A program made the translations under genes and the position numbers. Shown here in pieces: positions 27,776 through 36,520 of a stretch of 36,583 nt of DNA. The stretch is from a virus. The stretch spans positions 1 through 36,583 of IMG/VR virus record IMGVR_UViG_3300005663_000127; one strand, given 5' to 3'. The notes beneath the pieces were generated by a model. It ran no database searches, had not been told where the DNA came from, and saw only the letters and a list, made by a program, of their open reading frames with translations. Within the stretch, counting starts at the first letter, position 1. Every line of letters starts with the position of its first letter.

Positions 27776-27996
27776 TGGGTAAATACTATGTAGCTTATGA
27801 AGATAAAGGCCCATCGGGACCGTGTGGGCAATCAGTGGAATGCACAAGATCTCATCATGATCTGTATATATTTGATGATGAAGAAAGTGCCAGAGCGTTT
27901 ATAGTTAAAGCCAGACCCAATGCGAGTAGAGTGATGCCTAAGATTACAGGATTCTGGTCAGAAGATCATGGAAATGTTATTGCGATAACGAGATGA
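27775..27996 (+). CDS. Hypothetical protein, 73 residues
   Basis: ATG 27775 follows GGGGAGCGTG. Begins MGKYYVAYEDKGPSGPCGQSVE and contains a DEESARAFIVKARPNA helix, a layout of small alpha/beta phage proteins. Function unknown. It overlaps the next start as ATGA. Confidence 0.6.
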   Translation: MGKYYVAYEDKGPSGPCGQSVECTRSHHDLYIFDDEESARAFIVKARPNASRVMPKITGFWSEDHGNVIAITR

Positions 27997-28241
27997 AAGA
28001 CGAACTGCTCAGACATATCAAGCCAGGTGAGTTTACGTTTTGTAGCAGATGTGGTTCGGTATGCAAACAAGGGAGCGAAGCTTTTATGTGTGTGCGTTGT
28101 AGATGCTCTATGTTTAGTAGGGAAGAAGTTACTGAATTGGAAAAACAAATAATGCTTGCCGAACAATCACTTGAGCAGAGTATGAGTGGTTTATGTAAGG
28201 CCCATAGGAAAGATCTGGCTATGTTAAGGCAGGGAGCATGA
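27993..28241 (+). CDS. Zinc-ribbon protein, 82 residues
   Basis: CSRCGSVC and CVRCRC at the N-terminal half provide the two knuckles of a zinc ribbon, followed by a long helix (SREEVTELEKQIMLAEQSLEQSM). Possibly a DNA-binding accessory of packaging or late expression. Both ends overlap neighbours as ATGA. Confidence 0.65.
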   Translation: MKDELLRHIKPGEFTFCSRCGSVCKQGSEAFMCVRCRCSMFSREEVTELEKQIMLAEQSLEQSMSGLCKAHRKDLAMLRQGA

Positions 28242-28483
28242 AACTCAAACTGAATCAGATCATAGAAGTTGAGTGGGATGACATCGTTACCCATTCTGTG
28301 TGGATACCACAGGACGAAGCGAAAAATAAACCGATATGTAAATGCAAGTCAGTGGGATATTTTCTTAACCAGGATGATAGAATCATACGACTTAGTTGTA
28401 CTATTCAACTTGATGATAAACCGGAACGAGATTTGACCGTGATCCCGAAAGGTTGTATTACTAAAATTAGGAGATTAAAATAA
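28238..28483 (+). CDS. Small conserved phage protein, 81 residues
   Basis: Reads as one compact beta domain: VEWDDIVTHSVWIP, KCKSVGYFLNQDDRIIRLSCTI, TVIPKGCITKIRRL. The order 'DI-S-W ... VGxLxNxD ... IPKGxI--I--L' is widespread in phage genomes without known function. ATGA and TAATG overlaps link it to the neighbours. Confidence 0.7.
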   Translation: MKLKLNQIIEVEWDDIVTHSVWIPQDEAKNKPICKCKSVGYFLNQDDRIIRLSCTIQLDDKPERDLTVIPKGCITKIRRLK

Positions 28484-28824
28484 TGCCAGCAAATGAAACG
28501 TTTTCCTGTGATAACAGTGGAAACCGCACAGGACCACACCCAGATATTAGTGATCCGGTTCTTGGTACCGGACAGAGTGTTGTGGCGGGATCTAAGGATA
28601 TTGATGGGATAATTACTGTTATCGCCGGTAAGTCATACGCGGTTACATCATTGATCGGTTCTCATATATTTGGTATTGCAACACTTGCTACAGCAACGAA
28701 TATCGTGTGGGCTGTCGGTGCGGGGCGTACTATCGTAATCAGAGTTCCGTTTGGTTACACAACGTTGTATTATCAGACACCGGATAATTCGCGTAGGTTC
28801 ATTTTAAGGGAACTGGCAGGATGA
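28483..28824 (+). CDS. Putative virion-module protein, 113 residues
   Basis: TAATG overlap with the gene above. The protein is beta-rich and Gly/Thr/Ser-rich (HPDISDPVLGTGQSVVAGSKDI, GKSYAVTSLIGSHIFGIATLATATNIVWAVGAGRTIVIRVPFGYTTLYY), the composition of small head-decoration or head-tail proteins. No signature settles it. Confidence 0.5.
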   Translation: MPANETFSCDNSGNRTGPHPDISDPVLGTGQSVVAGSKDIDGIITVIAGKSYAVTSLIGSHIFGIATLATATNIVWAVGAGRTIVIRVPFGYTTLYYQTPDNSRRFILRELAG

Positions 28825-29219
28825 AAGACGATCACGGCAAAAAAGTAATAGCCGGTAAACTGCTCTCGAAATTCATCCGAGAGATTGCCAGCGAAGAATA
28901 TGATGATCCGATCATCAAAGCCAGAGGTGAAGAGGCTGTGATGGTGACTAAGGCTGAAGCCATTGCAAGGCATATATGGAATGTGGCTCTCGGTTATGTA
29001 GAGGAAGTTGATATACACAAGGATGGAGTTAAGACAGGCGTTAAACTGGAAACCCACAGACCGGATAAATGGGCGATTAATATTATCTGGGATCGAATGG
29101 AAGGCAGGGTAGGTCAGGCAGATGCTAAGGCGAGTAGTGACAAGGCGAGTCTTGCTGATAAAGTATCTGAACAGGGCAAGAAACGTCTGGCCCAGATAGC
29201 GAAACAGAGTATCAAATGA
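28821..29219 (+). CDS. Putative small terminase subunit, 132 residues
   Basis: Helical, with a possible HTH in VTKAEAIARHIWNVALGY (about 41-58) and a second segment, PDKWAINIIWDRMEGRVGQADA. It lies two small genes before TerL, the usual place of TerS. The WxxxxxWDRMEGRVGQ region resembles DUF5681-type phage proteins near terminases. It overlaps the gene above (ATGA) and the one below. Role from context, medium confidence. Confidence 0.6.
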   Translation: MKDDHGKKVIAGKLLSKFIREIASEEYDDPIIKARGEEAVMVTKAEAIARHIWNVALGYVEEVDIHKDGVKTGVKLETHRPDKWAINIIWDRMEGRVGQADAKASSDKASLADKVSEQGKKRLAQIAKQSIK

Positions 29220-29395
29220 AAGCGATAGCAAGATATATTATGTGTGATTTGTTTAACCAACATTGGTATGAACCAACAACCAAACAACGTTGGATTATAA
29301 CAGGTGAAAATTGGGTGTGTCGGCGTTGTGGTAACTCTGTTAAATCTATTAAAGAACTTTTAGGAACCAAAGGGAGATTAACTCTTGGAAGATGA
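29216..29395 (+). CDS. Small protein with CxxC, 59 residues
   Basis: ATG 29216 overlaps the TerS-like stop (ATGA). Contains WVCRRCGN, one half of a zinc knuckle, plus Cys10, and a C-terminal basic helix (SVKSIKELLGTKGRLTL). Its 3' end carries the AGGGAG that serves the next gene. Family not recognised. Confidence 0.6.
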   Translation: MKAIARYIMCDLFNQHWYEPTTKQRWIITGENWVCRRCGNSVKSIKELLGTKGRLTLGR

Positions 29396-29542
29396 TTATA
29401 TAGAAAAATTACTTGATCAGGTTGAGAAAGCAAAAAAAAAAAAAAAAAAAAATATTGTGTCGAGCATAACATTGATTGGGATGTGATTGATTGTGGTTAT
29501 AAACCTAAAGTAATGGAATATGCTGCTTTTGGATTGGCTTAA
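29385..29542 (+). CDS. Small protein interrupted by a 21-A homopolymer (frameshift)
   Basis: TTG 29385 follows AGGGAG by eight bases and gives MEDDYIEKLLDQVEKA, then Lys codons. The run of 21 A (29432-29452) leaves the first frame to end in a short tail (NIVSSITLIGM). In the +1-shifted frame the DNA reads on as YCVEHNIDWDVIDCGYKPKVMEYAAFGLA and stops at 29542, which looks like a real protein. One extra A, or two fewer, would join the halves. Either the count is a sequencing/assembly error, or slippage on the A-run by polymerase or ribosome makes two products. Confidence 0.5.
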
Positions 29543-29569
29543 ACATGTGTTCTTTGAAAAATTCATAGT

Positions 29570-31489
29570 ATGATTGATATAGCAGAAAAGTTGAAACCAG
29601 AACTTGCGACACCTTTTCCAAATATACCTGAGACGTGGAAGTGCACTGAAACAGGGTTAGTTGTTCCGAAACAAGAAATACCTAATCTTAAATATAGAGA
29701 AGGTATTTTACGTGATGCCGAATACGATAAAGGTTTTCAAACTGACTTGATGGCTGCGAGTAGAGAATCTCTTTTGTTTTGGCTTAATAGTTTCGTTTTT
29801 ACTTTTCATCAGTTCGATGTTGAAGGCAGCACCGGCGAGCGATATGAAGCCAAAGCAGTGCATTGTCCATTTATATCTTGGGAAATTCAGGATATTCTAT
29901 TTGAGCGTTTGATTTGGCACCTCGCCAATGCTAAAGATATTCTGATCAATAAGTCACGTGATATGGGTGCCTCATGGATGTGTACTATTTTCATGCACTG
30001 GCTCTGGTTGTTCAGACCTGATTCACAACTCCTTGAATTATCAAGGACTGAGCCGTATGTTGACCAGGCCGGGAACATGAAGGCACTTTTCCAGAAGCAT
30101 GATTATATTAATACATGGTTGCCCGAATGGATGTTGCCGCCGATGACTGCTGTGGGGCAGAAATATCGCACCAAGATGCACCTCTATAATATTCTCAATG
30201 GTGCTTGTATTGATGGCGAGTCCACTACAGAGCACGCGGCATCAGGTGACAGACGTTTGATTGCTTTATTGGATGAATTTGCTAAGGTTAAACATGGACG
30301 ACTGATGCGGAGTGCAACGCGAGATGCGGCACTGATGCGTATTGTCAATAGCACTGTAAGTGGCCCTGGTACTGAGTACAGCAAGTGGAAGAACGATAGA
30401 ACAATCATAGTATTTCCGTTGATGTGGTGGGATCATCCAGATAAAGGCAAGGGCCGTCACGTTACTCAAGATTCGGTGACAAACGCGTGGAAGATAAGAT
30501 CACCGTGGTACGATGCGGAATCGGAAGTTAGATCTCCACAGGAGATGGCAAGGGAAATTGATGCCAATGATCTCGAATCTGGTTCGACATTCTTCACTGT
30601 TACCAATATCGTTAAACACATAGCGATATTCGGTAAACCGCCTAAAACATGTTGGGACATTGATTTGGCCAAGGGTGTACCGAGTGATAGTATTCCAATG
30701 ATCCTGAAGAAAAAGGATTTGAAGAAGATAGTATGCAAGAGAGCAGCCAGGGGCAAACTCAAGATCTGGGTTAATCTGATAAATGGCAGGTTGGACCAGA
30801 ATCTCGATTACGTTATTGGTTTTGATCTGTCCAAGGGACAGGGTGCTTCTAATTCAGTCGGGTCGATCAAGTGTCGGCAGACCGGCGAGAAGGTTGGTGA
30901 GTGGGCTGATGCTAATACACCACCGTTTGAAATGGCTCGTGTCGGTGTGGCTTTGGCATTGTGGGTTGGCGGTAGGAAGAAATTACCGTTCCTCAAATGG
31001 GAGATGAATGGTGATCCAGGTTTTGATTTTGGTAAGCGAATTGTTAAAGAGTTTCATTATCCGTACTATTACCGTGATGTTAAAGTTGGGAATATTAGGG
31101 ATAAGAAAACTAAGAAATATGGTTGGCACAATAATCCAAAGTCTAAAGGCGAACTTCTTAATGCTTATGATCGTGCATTAGCTCATGGTGGTTATATTAA
31201 TCATTCTATAAAAGCACTTGAGGAAGCCAAGACTTATATTTATAACGATGATGGATCGATTGGGCCAGCATGTTTGGTGGAAGAGAGTTCTTCCGCTAAG
31301 AAAACACATGGTGACAGAACGATGGCTGATGCACTCACGATTGAGGATAAATATTATAAGATGAGAAATCGTGCGGAGACATCAGAAGCTCGCAATGATA
31401 TGAGAACTGCTGCGGGACGTAAAGTGGCGTTGAAGCAGAAGCGTGCCAAGCCGAAGGGGTGGCGATCTAAGTTTGATTTTAGAGGATAG
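29570..31489 (+). CDS. terL: Terminase large subunit, 639 residues
   Basis: The ATPase half has a Walker A-like KSRDMGAS (128-135) after strand DILIN, and Walker B LIALLDEFA with D235-E236. The nuclease half has IGFDLSKGQGASNSVGSIK with D419 and later acidic segments (EMNGDPGFDFG, DRTMADALTIEDKYY) of the RNase H-like fold. Length is typical of phages with a two-domain TerL. It packages DNA into the procapsid by ATP hydrolysis and cuts at the end. The ATG at 29570 lacks a strong ribosome site, and the gap before it is 27 bases, so translation may depend on the upstream small gene. Confidence 0.95.
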   Translation: MIDIAEKLKPELATPFPNIPETWKCTETGLVVPKQEIPNLKYREGILRDAEYDKGFQTDLMAASRESLLFWLNSFVFTFHQFDVEGSTGERYEAKAVHCPFISWEIQDILFERLIWHLANAKDILINKSRDMGASWMCTIFMHWLWLFRPDSQLLELSRTEPYVDQAGNMKALFQKHDYINTWLPEWMLPPMTAVGQKYRTKMHLYNILNGACIDGESTTEHAASGDRRLIALLDEFAKVKHGRLMRSATRDAALMRIVNSTVSGPGTEYSKWKNDRTIIVFPLMWWDHPDKGKGRHVTQDSVTNAWKIRSPWYDAESEVRSPQEMAREIDANDLESGSTFFTVTNIVKHIAIFGKPPKTCWDIDLAKGVPSDSIPMILKKKDLKKIVCKRAARGKLKIWVNLINGRLDQNLDYVIGFDLSKGQGASNSVGSIKCRQTGEKVGEWADANTPPFEMARVGVALALWVGGRKKLPFLKWEMNGDPGFDFGKRIVKEFHYPYYYRDVKVGNIRDKKTKKYGWHNNPKSKGELLNAYDRALAHGGYINHSIKALEEAKTYIYNDDGSIGPACLVEESSSAKKTHGDRTMADALTIEDKYYKMRNRAETSEARNDMRTAAGRKVALKQKRAKPKGWRSKFDFRG

Positions 31490-31491
31490 AG

Positions 31492-31752
31492 ATGGCCAAG
31501 TATAAAAAGAAACCAGTAGTGATTGAAGCATGGGAATTTGATGGTAGGTTGGATTTCAGCAAAACTCTCCCAAAAGAAATTAAGGATGATATAGACAACT
31601 TTCGACTTACACAAGACGGTAAGTTGAAAGTTAAAACATTAGAAGGCGACATGTTTGCTAATATAGGCGACATGATTATCAAAGGTATCCAAGGAGAATT
31701 TTATCCTTGTAAACCAGATATATTTGAAAAAACTTATGAATTGGTAGGATGA
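31492..31752 (+). CDS. PGDYG-type small phage protein, 86 residues
   Basis: Begins MAKYKKKPVVIEAWEFDG and ends GDMIIKGIQGEFYPCKPDIFEKTYELV, the signature of the widespread PGDYG family (PF14083). Function is unknown. It sits between TerL and portal and overlaps the portal leader. Confidence 0.85.
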   Translation: MAKYKKKPVVIEAWEFDGRLDFSKTLPKEIKDDIDNFRLTQDGKLKVKTLEGDMFANIGDMIIKGIQGEFYPCKPDIFEKTYELVG

Positions 31753-31754
31753 TA

Positions 31755-33539
31755 ATGCCAGAATACTTCACACCAAATAAATTTGCATTAGCTGTCCGTC
31801 AAGGATTTGAGCGTAATAAGCGACACAGGCGTGCTCGTGCTATGTTCATAAAGGAGTATGTTGGCCGGTACTACGTATCAGAGTATGGATTAACTGGTGA
31901 GGAACCGATCAACTTGATATTCAATACGATCCGTGCGACAGTGCCCAATCTCGTGATGAAATCTGGTATCAATAAAGTAGCAACAGAAATTGTTGAATAT
32001 GAACAATATGCTTACTTGCTCGGACTCGCATTAGATAAGGGTGACAAGCAAATAAAGATCAAAGATACATTACGTGCCGCTATTGTCGATGCGTTCTTTA
32101 TGATGGGCATAGCTAAAACTGGTTTAGCCGGTGGTGGCCAGATATTAAACTTCGGTGACATCTTCATTGACGAAGGCCAAGTATATACTGATCTTGTTGA
32201 CTTCGATGATTTCACTGCCGATCCATCATGTAAAGATTACCGCAAAGCAGCTTTTCTTGGTGACAGGAATCGAGTTCCGAGACAGATTTTGTTGGACGAT
32301 GATGAGTTTGATCACGATCTCGTGATGAGAATACCGAAGTCAGTCCATCCTAATGCCAAAGATAAAGTTGAATCTCTTAGTAAGAGAAATTTCAGCGATA
32401 GTGAGATGTATACGCTTCAGGATTTTGTAGATGTTGTGGAAGTATTTGTACCAGGAGCTAATGCATTACTCACTATACCAGATCCACATCAAATAATTCT
32501 TCCTGAATATCTTGCTGCACGAGATTACTATGGCCCGAAAGAAGGACCGTATTCTATACTTGCCTTGACACAGCCAGTACCAGGCAATCCATTTCCGGTA
32601 GCTCCGGTCGGGATTCATTATGATCTACATGTGATGGCCAACAAGATGATGGTCAAACAAATGAATCAGGCTGATCGCGAGAAGAGTCTTGGTATTGTAG
32701 ATCCGGCGGGTGCTGATGAAGCTGAGGATATAAGAACCACCGAAGATGGTGGAATGGTGATGGGCAATCCTGATACTGTTAAGGTAATTACTTTTGGCGG
32801 CAACAATGTTAAAAGCGAAGCTATGCTTCAGCAGTGTCAGATATGGCATAATTATATGTCAGGTAATCCAGATCAGATGTCTGGTTTAGTATCTAATGCT
32901 GAGTCAGCAACACAAGCTAATATTCTACAGGCTAATGCGACTATCACTATTGAAGATGCACGTGGTATGATTTATGATTTTGCCGCGGATACTGTTGAGA
33001 AGAGGGCTTGGTATATACACACTGATCCGTTTATGGACATCATGCTTTCCAGAAGGAAACCAGGTGGTGAGAATGTTCAGTTGCATCTGACACCGGAACA
33101 AAGAGATGGTGACTTTCTTGATTATACGTTTACTTTGAAAGCAAGATCGATGTCACGCCTTGATCCGGCTGTTAGAACTAAACGTATTGTAGAGTTCGGT
33201 ACTAATATTTTACAGAGTATAATGAACTCTGCTATGATAGCAATGAACATGGGGCTGCCATTTAATGTTCAGACAGCTTTAACAGACATTGCAGAGGAAC
33301 AAGGTATTCTTGAAGATGTTCGAGACTGGTTTGATGATCCACAGTTTATGCAGCGTATTCAGTTGCGGATGGCGATGAATCCTCAGCCAGTAGGTAAGGC
33401 TACACCAGGACAGAGTGGTGGTACTAAAGGTATCGCACAACAATCTAAAACACAGACTCCATTTCAGGAGAGAAAACAAACAGAACAGATAGGGGCCAAT
33501 GAAAGTCAGTCGGCCAGAACAAGTGAACCGGGAGTATGA
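31755..33539 (+). CDS. Portal protein, 594 residues
   Basis: The third Met (31755) is used because AGGA stands six bases upstream. The sequence has the long mixed helical/beta layout of podo/siphophage portals: an N-terminal helix set (FALAVRQGFERNKRHRRARAMFIKEYVGRYY), INLIFNTIRATVPNLV, an acidic middle (VYTDLVDFDDFTADPSCKDYRKA), HVMANKMMVKQMNQADREKS and a long stem helix with NAESATQANILQANA, typical of portal stem and crown. A Gln/Ser/Thr-rich tail ends it. Its neighbours (TerL before, scaffold and capsid after) agree. It forms the dodecameric ring for packaging and exit. Confidence 0.85.
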   Translation: MPEYFTPNKFALAVRQGFERNKRHRRARAMFIKEYVGRYYVSEYGLTGEEPINLIFNTIRATVPNLVMKSGINKVATEIVEYEQYAYLLGLALDKGDKQIKIKDTLRAAIVDAFFMMGIAKTGLAGGGQILNFGDIFIDEGQVYTDLVDFDDFTADPSCKDYRKAAFLGDRNRVPRQILLDDDEFDHDLVMRIPKSVHPNAKDKVESLSKRNFSDSEMYTLQDFVDVVEVFVPGANALLTIPDPHQIILPEYLAARDYYGPKEGPYSILALTQPVPGNPFPVAPVGIHYDLHVMANKMMVKQMNQADREKSLGIVDPAGADEAEDIRTTEDGGMVMGNPDTVKVITFGGNNVKSEAMLQQCQIWHNYMSGNPDQMSGLVSNAESATQANILQANATITIEDARGMIYDFAADTVEKRAWYIHTDPFMDIMLSRRKPGGENVQLHLTPEQRDGDFLDYTFTLKARSMSRLDPAVRTKRIVEFGTNILQSIMNSAMIAMNMGLPFNVQTALTDIAEEQGILEDVRDWFDDPQFMQRIQLRMAMNPQPVGKATPGQSGGTKGIAQQSKTQTPFQERKQTEQIGANESQSARTSEPGV

Positions 33540-33541
33540 TT

Positions 33542-33760
33542 ATGCCATACGATAAATACAATTCACCGAAAAAGAAAAAAAGTAACTGGGTTTCCAGGCT
33601 CAAGAAAAGTGTTGCTTCATTGTGGGGACCAGGCCATAGTCCAGCCGGTAAAAAATATATTGCTAAGAAAAAACAATATACATCTTTGGCTACTAAAGGT
33701 GTTGAAAGACGATTGAAAGCTGCTGGTCTTACAGATGCAGAAATAAAAAGGTTGAGGTAA
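33542..33760 (+). CDS. Small basic protein, 72 residues
   Basis: ATG 33542 follows GGGAG by seven bases. Very basic start (MPYDKYNSPKKKKSNWVSRLKKS) and a helix (ATKGVERRLKAAGLTDAEIKRLR). It could interact with DNA or with the capsid interior; not recognised. Confidence 0.6.
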   Translation: MPYDKYNSPKKKKSNWVSRLKKSVASLWGPGHSPAGKKYIAKKKQYTSLATKGVERRLKAAGLTDAEIKRLR

Positions 33761-33764
33761 CGAT

Positions 33765-34109
33765 ATGCAGTTATATAAATTTGCTTGTGACTGTGGACAC
33801 AGACAAGAAGTGACATGGCCGATGAATCGCTCTAAGGAACTTCTTGTGTGTGCGTGTGGTAAGAAAATGTATCGAGAGTATAATTTCCATAATAAGAATA
33901 TGAGTTATAGCCGCCCTATACATTCAGATTCACTTGCCATCGCACCAAGTCAACGGGTAGAACACGAGCAAAGATTTCCTGATATAAAACTTGATGCGGC
34001 TTGTCGTCCTATTTTTGATAACGTCCAGACGCATCAAAAGTATTTGAATGATTGTAATCTGGTGAAGGATCGCCAGAAACTAAAAGTTAAGGGAGTTAGA
34101 ATAGTTTAG
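33765..34109 (+). CDS. FmdB-like zinc-ribbon protein, 114 residues
   Basis: The N-terminal pattern YKFACDCGHRQEV...LLVCACGKKMYREYNF gives four Cys in two knuckles, as in FmdB-type zinc ribbons. The C-terminal half is extended and charged. FmdB-like proteins are often encoded in phage head modules, where their role is not known. A 58-base gap follows, containing a possible hairpin before the scaffold gene. Confidence 0.75.
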   Translation: MQLYKFACDCGHRQEVTWPMNRSKELLVCACGKKMYREYNFHNKNMSYSRPIHSDSLAIAPSQRVEHEQRFPDIKLDAACRPIFDNVQTHQKYLNDCNLVKDRQKLKVKGVRIV

Positions 34110-34111
34110 TA

Positions 34112-34143
34112 AATTATCTTACCCTCTGAGAATTATCTTAGAG
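34112..34143 (+). promoter_or_regulatory. Direct repeat and hairpin before scaffold gene
   Basis: AATTATCTTA occurs at 34112-34121 and 34131-34140. CTCTGAG (34124-34130) and CTTAGAG (34137-34143) form a seven-base stem with one G-U pair. No sigma-70 promoter is evident. It may tune expression or mRNA processing between the head genes and the scaffold/capsid pair. Confidence 0.3.
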
Positions 34144-34167
34144 CAACTTAATTGAAAGGGTGAAGTT

Positions 34168-35307
34168 ATGCGTAAGTTTATGGAAACTACAGAAGTGAGT
34201 GAGACAAATGAAACTGAACATGAGCAGCAGCCTTTGAAAGAAGTAGATGCGGCTGTTGATAATCCGGTGTTGGTGAATACTGTTCAGGAGAGATTAGATA
34301 ATCTCAATAGGCTCACAAAAGAAGAAACGACAGTTTCAGATGAAGAGGTTGATGATTCTACCTCTGAAGTTAAGGATGGTAGTGACGCACAGGAGAGCGA
34401 TCAGACAGAATCTCAAACTGAATCAACTGAATCTACCTCGGAAGCGGAAGTTAAAGAGGATGGCAGTATCAAAATACCGGATGCTTATATGCGGGCTGCT
34501 GTTCATCACGGATTGAATAAAGAAGATGTTGGTGACATGGTTAAGGCTAACCCTGAATCAGCTATGAAGTTGCTTGAGAGTTGCTACTTGAGCGTTAATA
34601 ACGCATCGCGCGAATGGTCAGAATTAGGTCGTGCAAAGATTGAAGTGGAACGTGCAAAGACTATAGAGCAGACTGTTACTGAAGTAGTTGAGCAGGTAGA
34701 CCCAACTATGGCGGCTAAAGTCGCTAAGTTGAGGAAAGAGTACCCAGATGATCCGCTGATTGAAGTTATCATCACTGATCTGGAAAAGAAACCTAAACCT
34801 GTTCAGCAAGTACAACCTGTTCCACAGGCACGGCAGAATTACGAAACTGCGACTGCACGAGCCAATGTAGCAGGTAACCTTGCTATTGACCAAAGGGTTA
34901 ATGCTTTCTTTGGTGCCGACACTATGACACCCTATGATAAGTTCTATGGCAAACTTGAACTTGGCCAGATTCCAGAAGATCTTACTAATGGTCAGCAACT
35001 TAACAGAATCACTGTTCTTCAGGAAGCTGAATTTATAATGGCCGGGCACAATAGTAGGGGCCAAAAGATCGAAGTAGAACAAGCTCTTGAGAAAGCACAC
35101 TTCATTGTCACTGAACCTATTAGAAAGCAAGTGATACGTGATGGCATAAAGGCAACTGCGACAAAGCGTAAGAATAGTATGACGCTCAGACCGTCTGAGA
35201 GCAGACGTACAGGTGATAGTCTTAATACTGGGTCATCTAAACCAAGAAACAGAAGTGAATTGGAATTGTCGGTCCAACAGAATTTAGACCGTGTATTTAA
35301 GAATTAA
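34168..35307 (+). CDS. Scaffold-like protein, 379 residues
   Basis: GAAAGGG stands before ATG 34168. The first 100 residues are acidic and low-complexity (SDEEVDDSTSEVKD, ESDQTESQTESTESTS), then a helical, coiled-coil-prone body (REWSELGRAKIEVERAKTIEQTVTEVVEQV), a Pro/Gln linker (KPKPVQQVQPVPQARQ) and a basic C-terminus (ATATKRKNSMTLRPSESRR) that could contact the capsid. It lies directly before the major capsid gene, as phage scaffolds do. No protease motif is visible. Confidence 0.8.
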   Translation: MRKFMETTEVSETNETEHEQQPLKEVDAAVDNPVLVNTVQERLDNLNRLTKEETTVSDEEVDDSTSEVKDGSDAQESDQTESQTESTESTSEAEVKEDGSIKIPDAYMRAAVHHGLNKEDVGDMVKANPESAMKLLESCYLSVNNASREWSELGRAKIEVERAKTIEQTVTEVVEQVDPTMAAKVAKLRKEYPDDPLIEVIITDLEKKPKPVQQVQPVPQARQNYETATARANVAGNLAIDQRVNAFFGADTMTPYDKFYGKLELGQIPEDLTNGQQLNRITVLQEAEFIMAGHNSRGQKIEVEQALEKAHFIVTEPIRKQVIRDGIKATATKRKNSMTLRPSESRRTGDSLNTGSSKPRNRSELELSVQQNLDRVFKN

Positions 35308-35320
35308 AAAGGAGTAAGAA

Positions 35321-36442
35321 ATGGCTGGAACAAAGAATGCAGATTTGATTGACTTGATTGCAACTACTCTGCCAAATCTCCCTGAGCAATACTTTGAGGT
35401 AACGTGGACGAACAACGACTACGAAGCCTGCCGTATCTATCAGAGAGAACGGATGGAAATTGACGGCGGGACTTCAATCAAACGTAAAGTTATGTTTAGC
35501 CCGACCGGAAATGCTCGGTATCGCAGACTTTTCGATACTGATGATCCTGCTGTGTCGGATGTGATGGTTGAAATTGATGTACCCTGGACTCAGATAGGTA
35601 CACATTATTCTTGGGATATTCTTGAGATTAAGCGTAATGCTAATTCCGCAAGGGGATTCATTCGTTTACTCGAAACCAGACGGATCGATGGCCTGTGGAG
35701 TCTTGCAGATTTGATCGAAGAGCGTTTCTGGAAAACCCCGGATAGTTCAACCGATGATTTGAATCCATATGGTGTGCCGTACTACCTCAATATGTTAGAT
35801 GTAGGTGGGACAACTGCTGGTTTCAATGGAAAAAATGTTGTTTTCGGAGATAGGAGTCTAAGTGTTACTTGTGCAGGTATTAGTACAACCACTGAGCCGA
35901 GATGGGCTAACTGGGCGGCTGTTTATACGAAGGTGGACAATGCTTTACTTGAGGCTTTTCGTTTAGCTTTTACGAGAACCAAATTCAAAGCTCCGTTGAT
36001 TATCAACGATCCGTCACAGGCACGTAATGCTGCCAAGAGAGTTTATTGTAACAGTGATACTATCGTGAAGTTACAGGTATTAGCTGATGCAAGAGATGAT
36101 TTCCATCGTGGTAAAGATGTACTTGGCAATATTCGTATCGATGATGGTGCTACAGTGTATCTGAATCGTTTGCCGGTTGTCTATATTACTCAGCTTGATG
36201 ATGCACAAGTTGCACCCACAGGTGCCGCTTCTGCAACCATGGAAGTAGATCCGATCTATTGTGTGGACTTCGAGAAGTTCATCCCTTATGTTCAGGATGG
36301 TTACTGGATGGAAGAGGGTGAGCCGATGACTGATAGACTTCAGCATACGACTTTCACTATCTTCCTGGATGGCTCTCATAATAACCTGTGCGTCAATCGT
36401 AGACAAGCGGGCTTTGTCCTCCATAAACCCATTGTGGCTTAA
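35321..36442 (+). CDS. Major capsid protein (HK97-like), 373 residues
   Basis: The strong ribosome site AAAGGAG lies six bases before ATG 35321. The product has the mixed alpha/beta organisation expected of HK97-fold capsid proteins: an N-terminal arm (PEQYFEVTWTNNDYEACRIYQRE), RIDGLWSLADLIEERFWKTP, a central spine-helix-like segment (YTKVDNALLEAFRLAFTRTKFKAPLII), GKDVLGNIRIDDGATVYLNRLPVVY and a Phe/Leu-rich end (FTIFLDGSHNNLCVNRRQAGFVLHKPI). Length and position after the scaffold are typical. No delta-domain propeptide is visible, in keeping with a separate scaffold. Confidence 0.85.
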   Translation: MAGTKNADLIDLIATTLPNLPEQYFEVTWTNNDYEACRIYQRERMEIDGGTSIKRKVMFSPTGNARYRRLFDTDDPAVSDVMVEIDVPWTQIGTHYSWDILEIKRNANSARGFIRLLETRRIDGLWSLADLIEERFWKTPDSSTDDLNPYGVPYYLNMLDVGGTTAGFNGKNVVFGDRSLSVTCAGISTTTEPRWANWAAVYTKVDNALLEAFRLAFTRTKFKAPLIINDPSQARNAAKRVYCNSDTIVKLQVLADARDDFHRGKDVLGNIRIDDGATVYLNRLPVVYITQLDDAQVAPTGAASATMEVDPIYCVDFEKFIPYVQDGYWMEEGEPMTDRLQHTTFTIFLDGSHNNLCVNRRQAGFVLHKPIVA

Positions 36443-36445
36443 CCA

Positions 36446-36464
36446 ACACCAATCATGTTGGTGT
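36446..36464 (+). terminator. Short hairpin after capsid gene
   Basis: ACACCAA and TTGGTGT flank five bases, four bases past the capsid stop. Without a U-run it is a weak terminator; it may protect the 3' end of capsid mRNA or reduce read-through. A second small hairpin (TAGGG/CCCTA) follows near 36483-36501. Confidence 0.4.
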
Positions 36465-36520
36465 AACTGAAATATTAACCTGGTAGGGTATGATAGCCCT
36501 ATTGACAACAGGAGAATAAA

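Noticed and set aside
29212-29472. Antisense ORFs over the terminase, portal and capsid genes
   Set aside because: They are long only because the opposite strand codes; they have no ribosome sites or recognisable domains.
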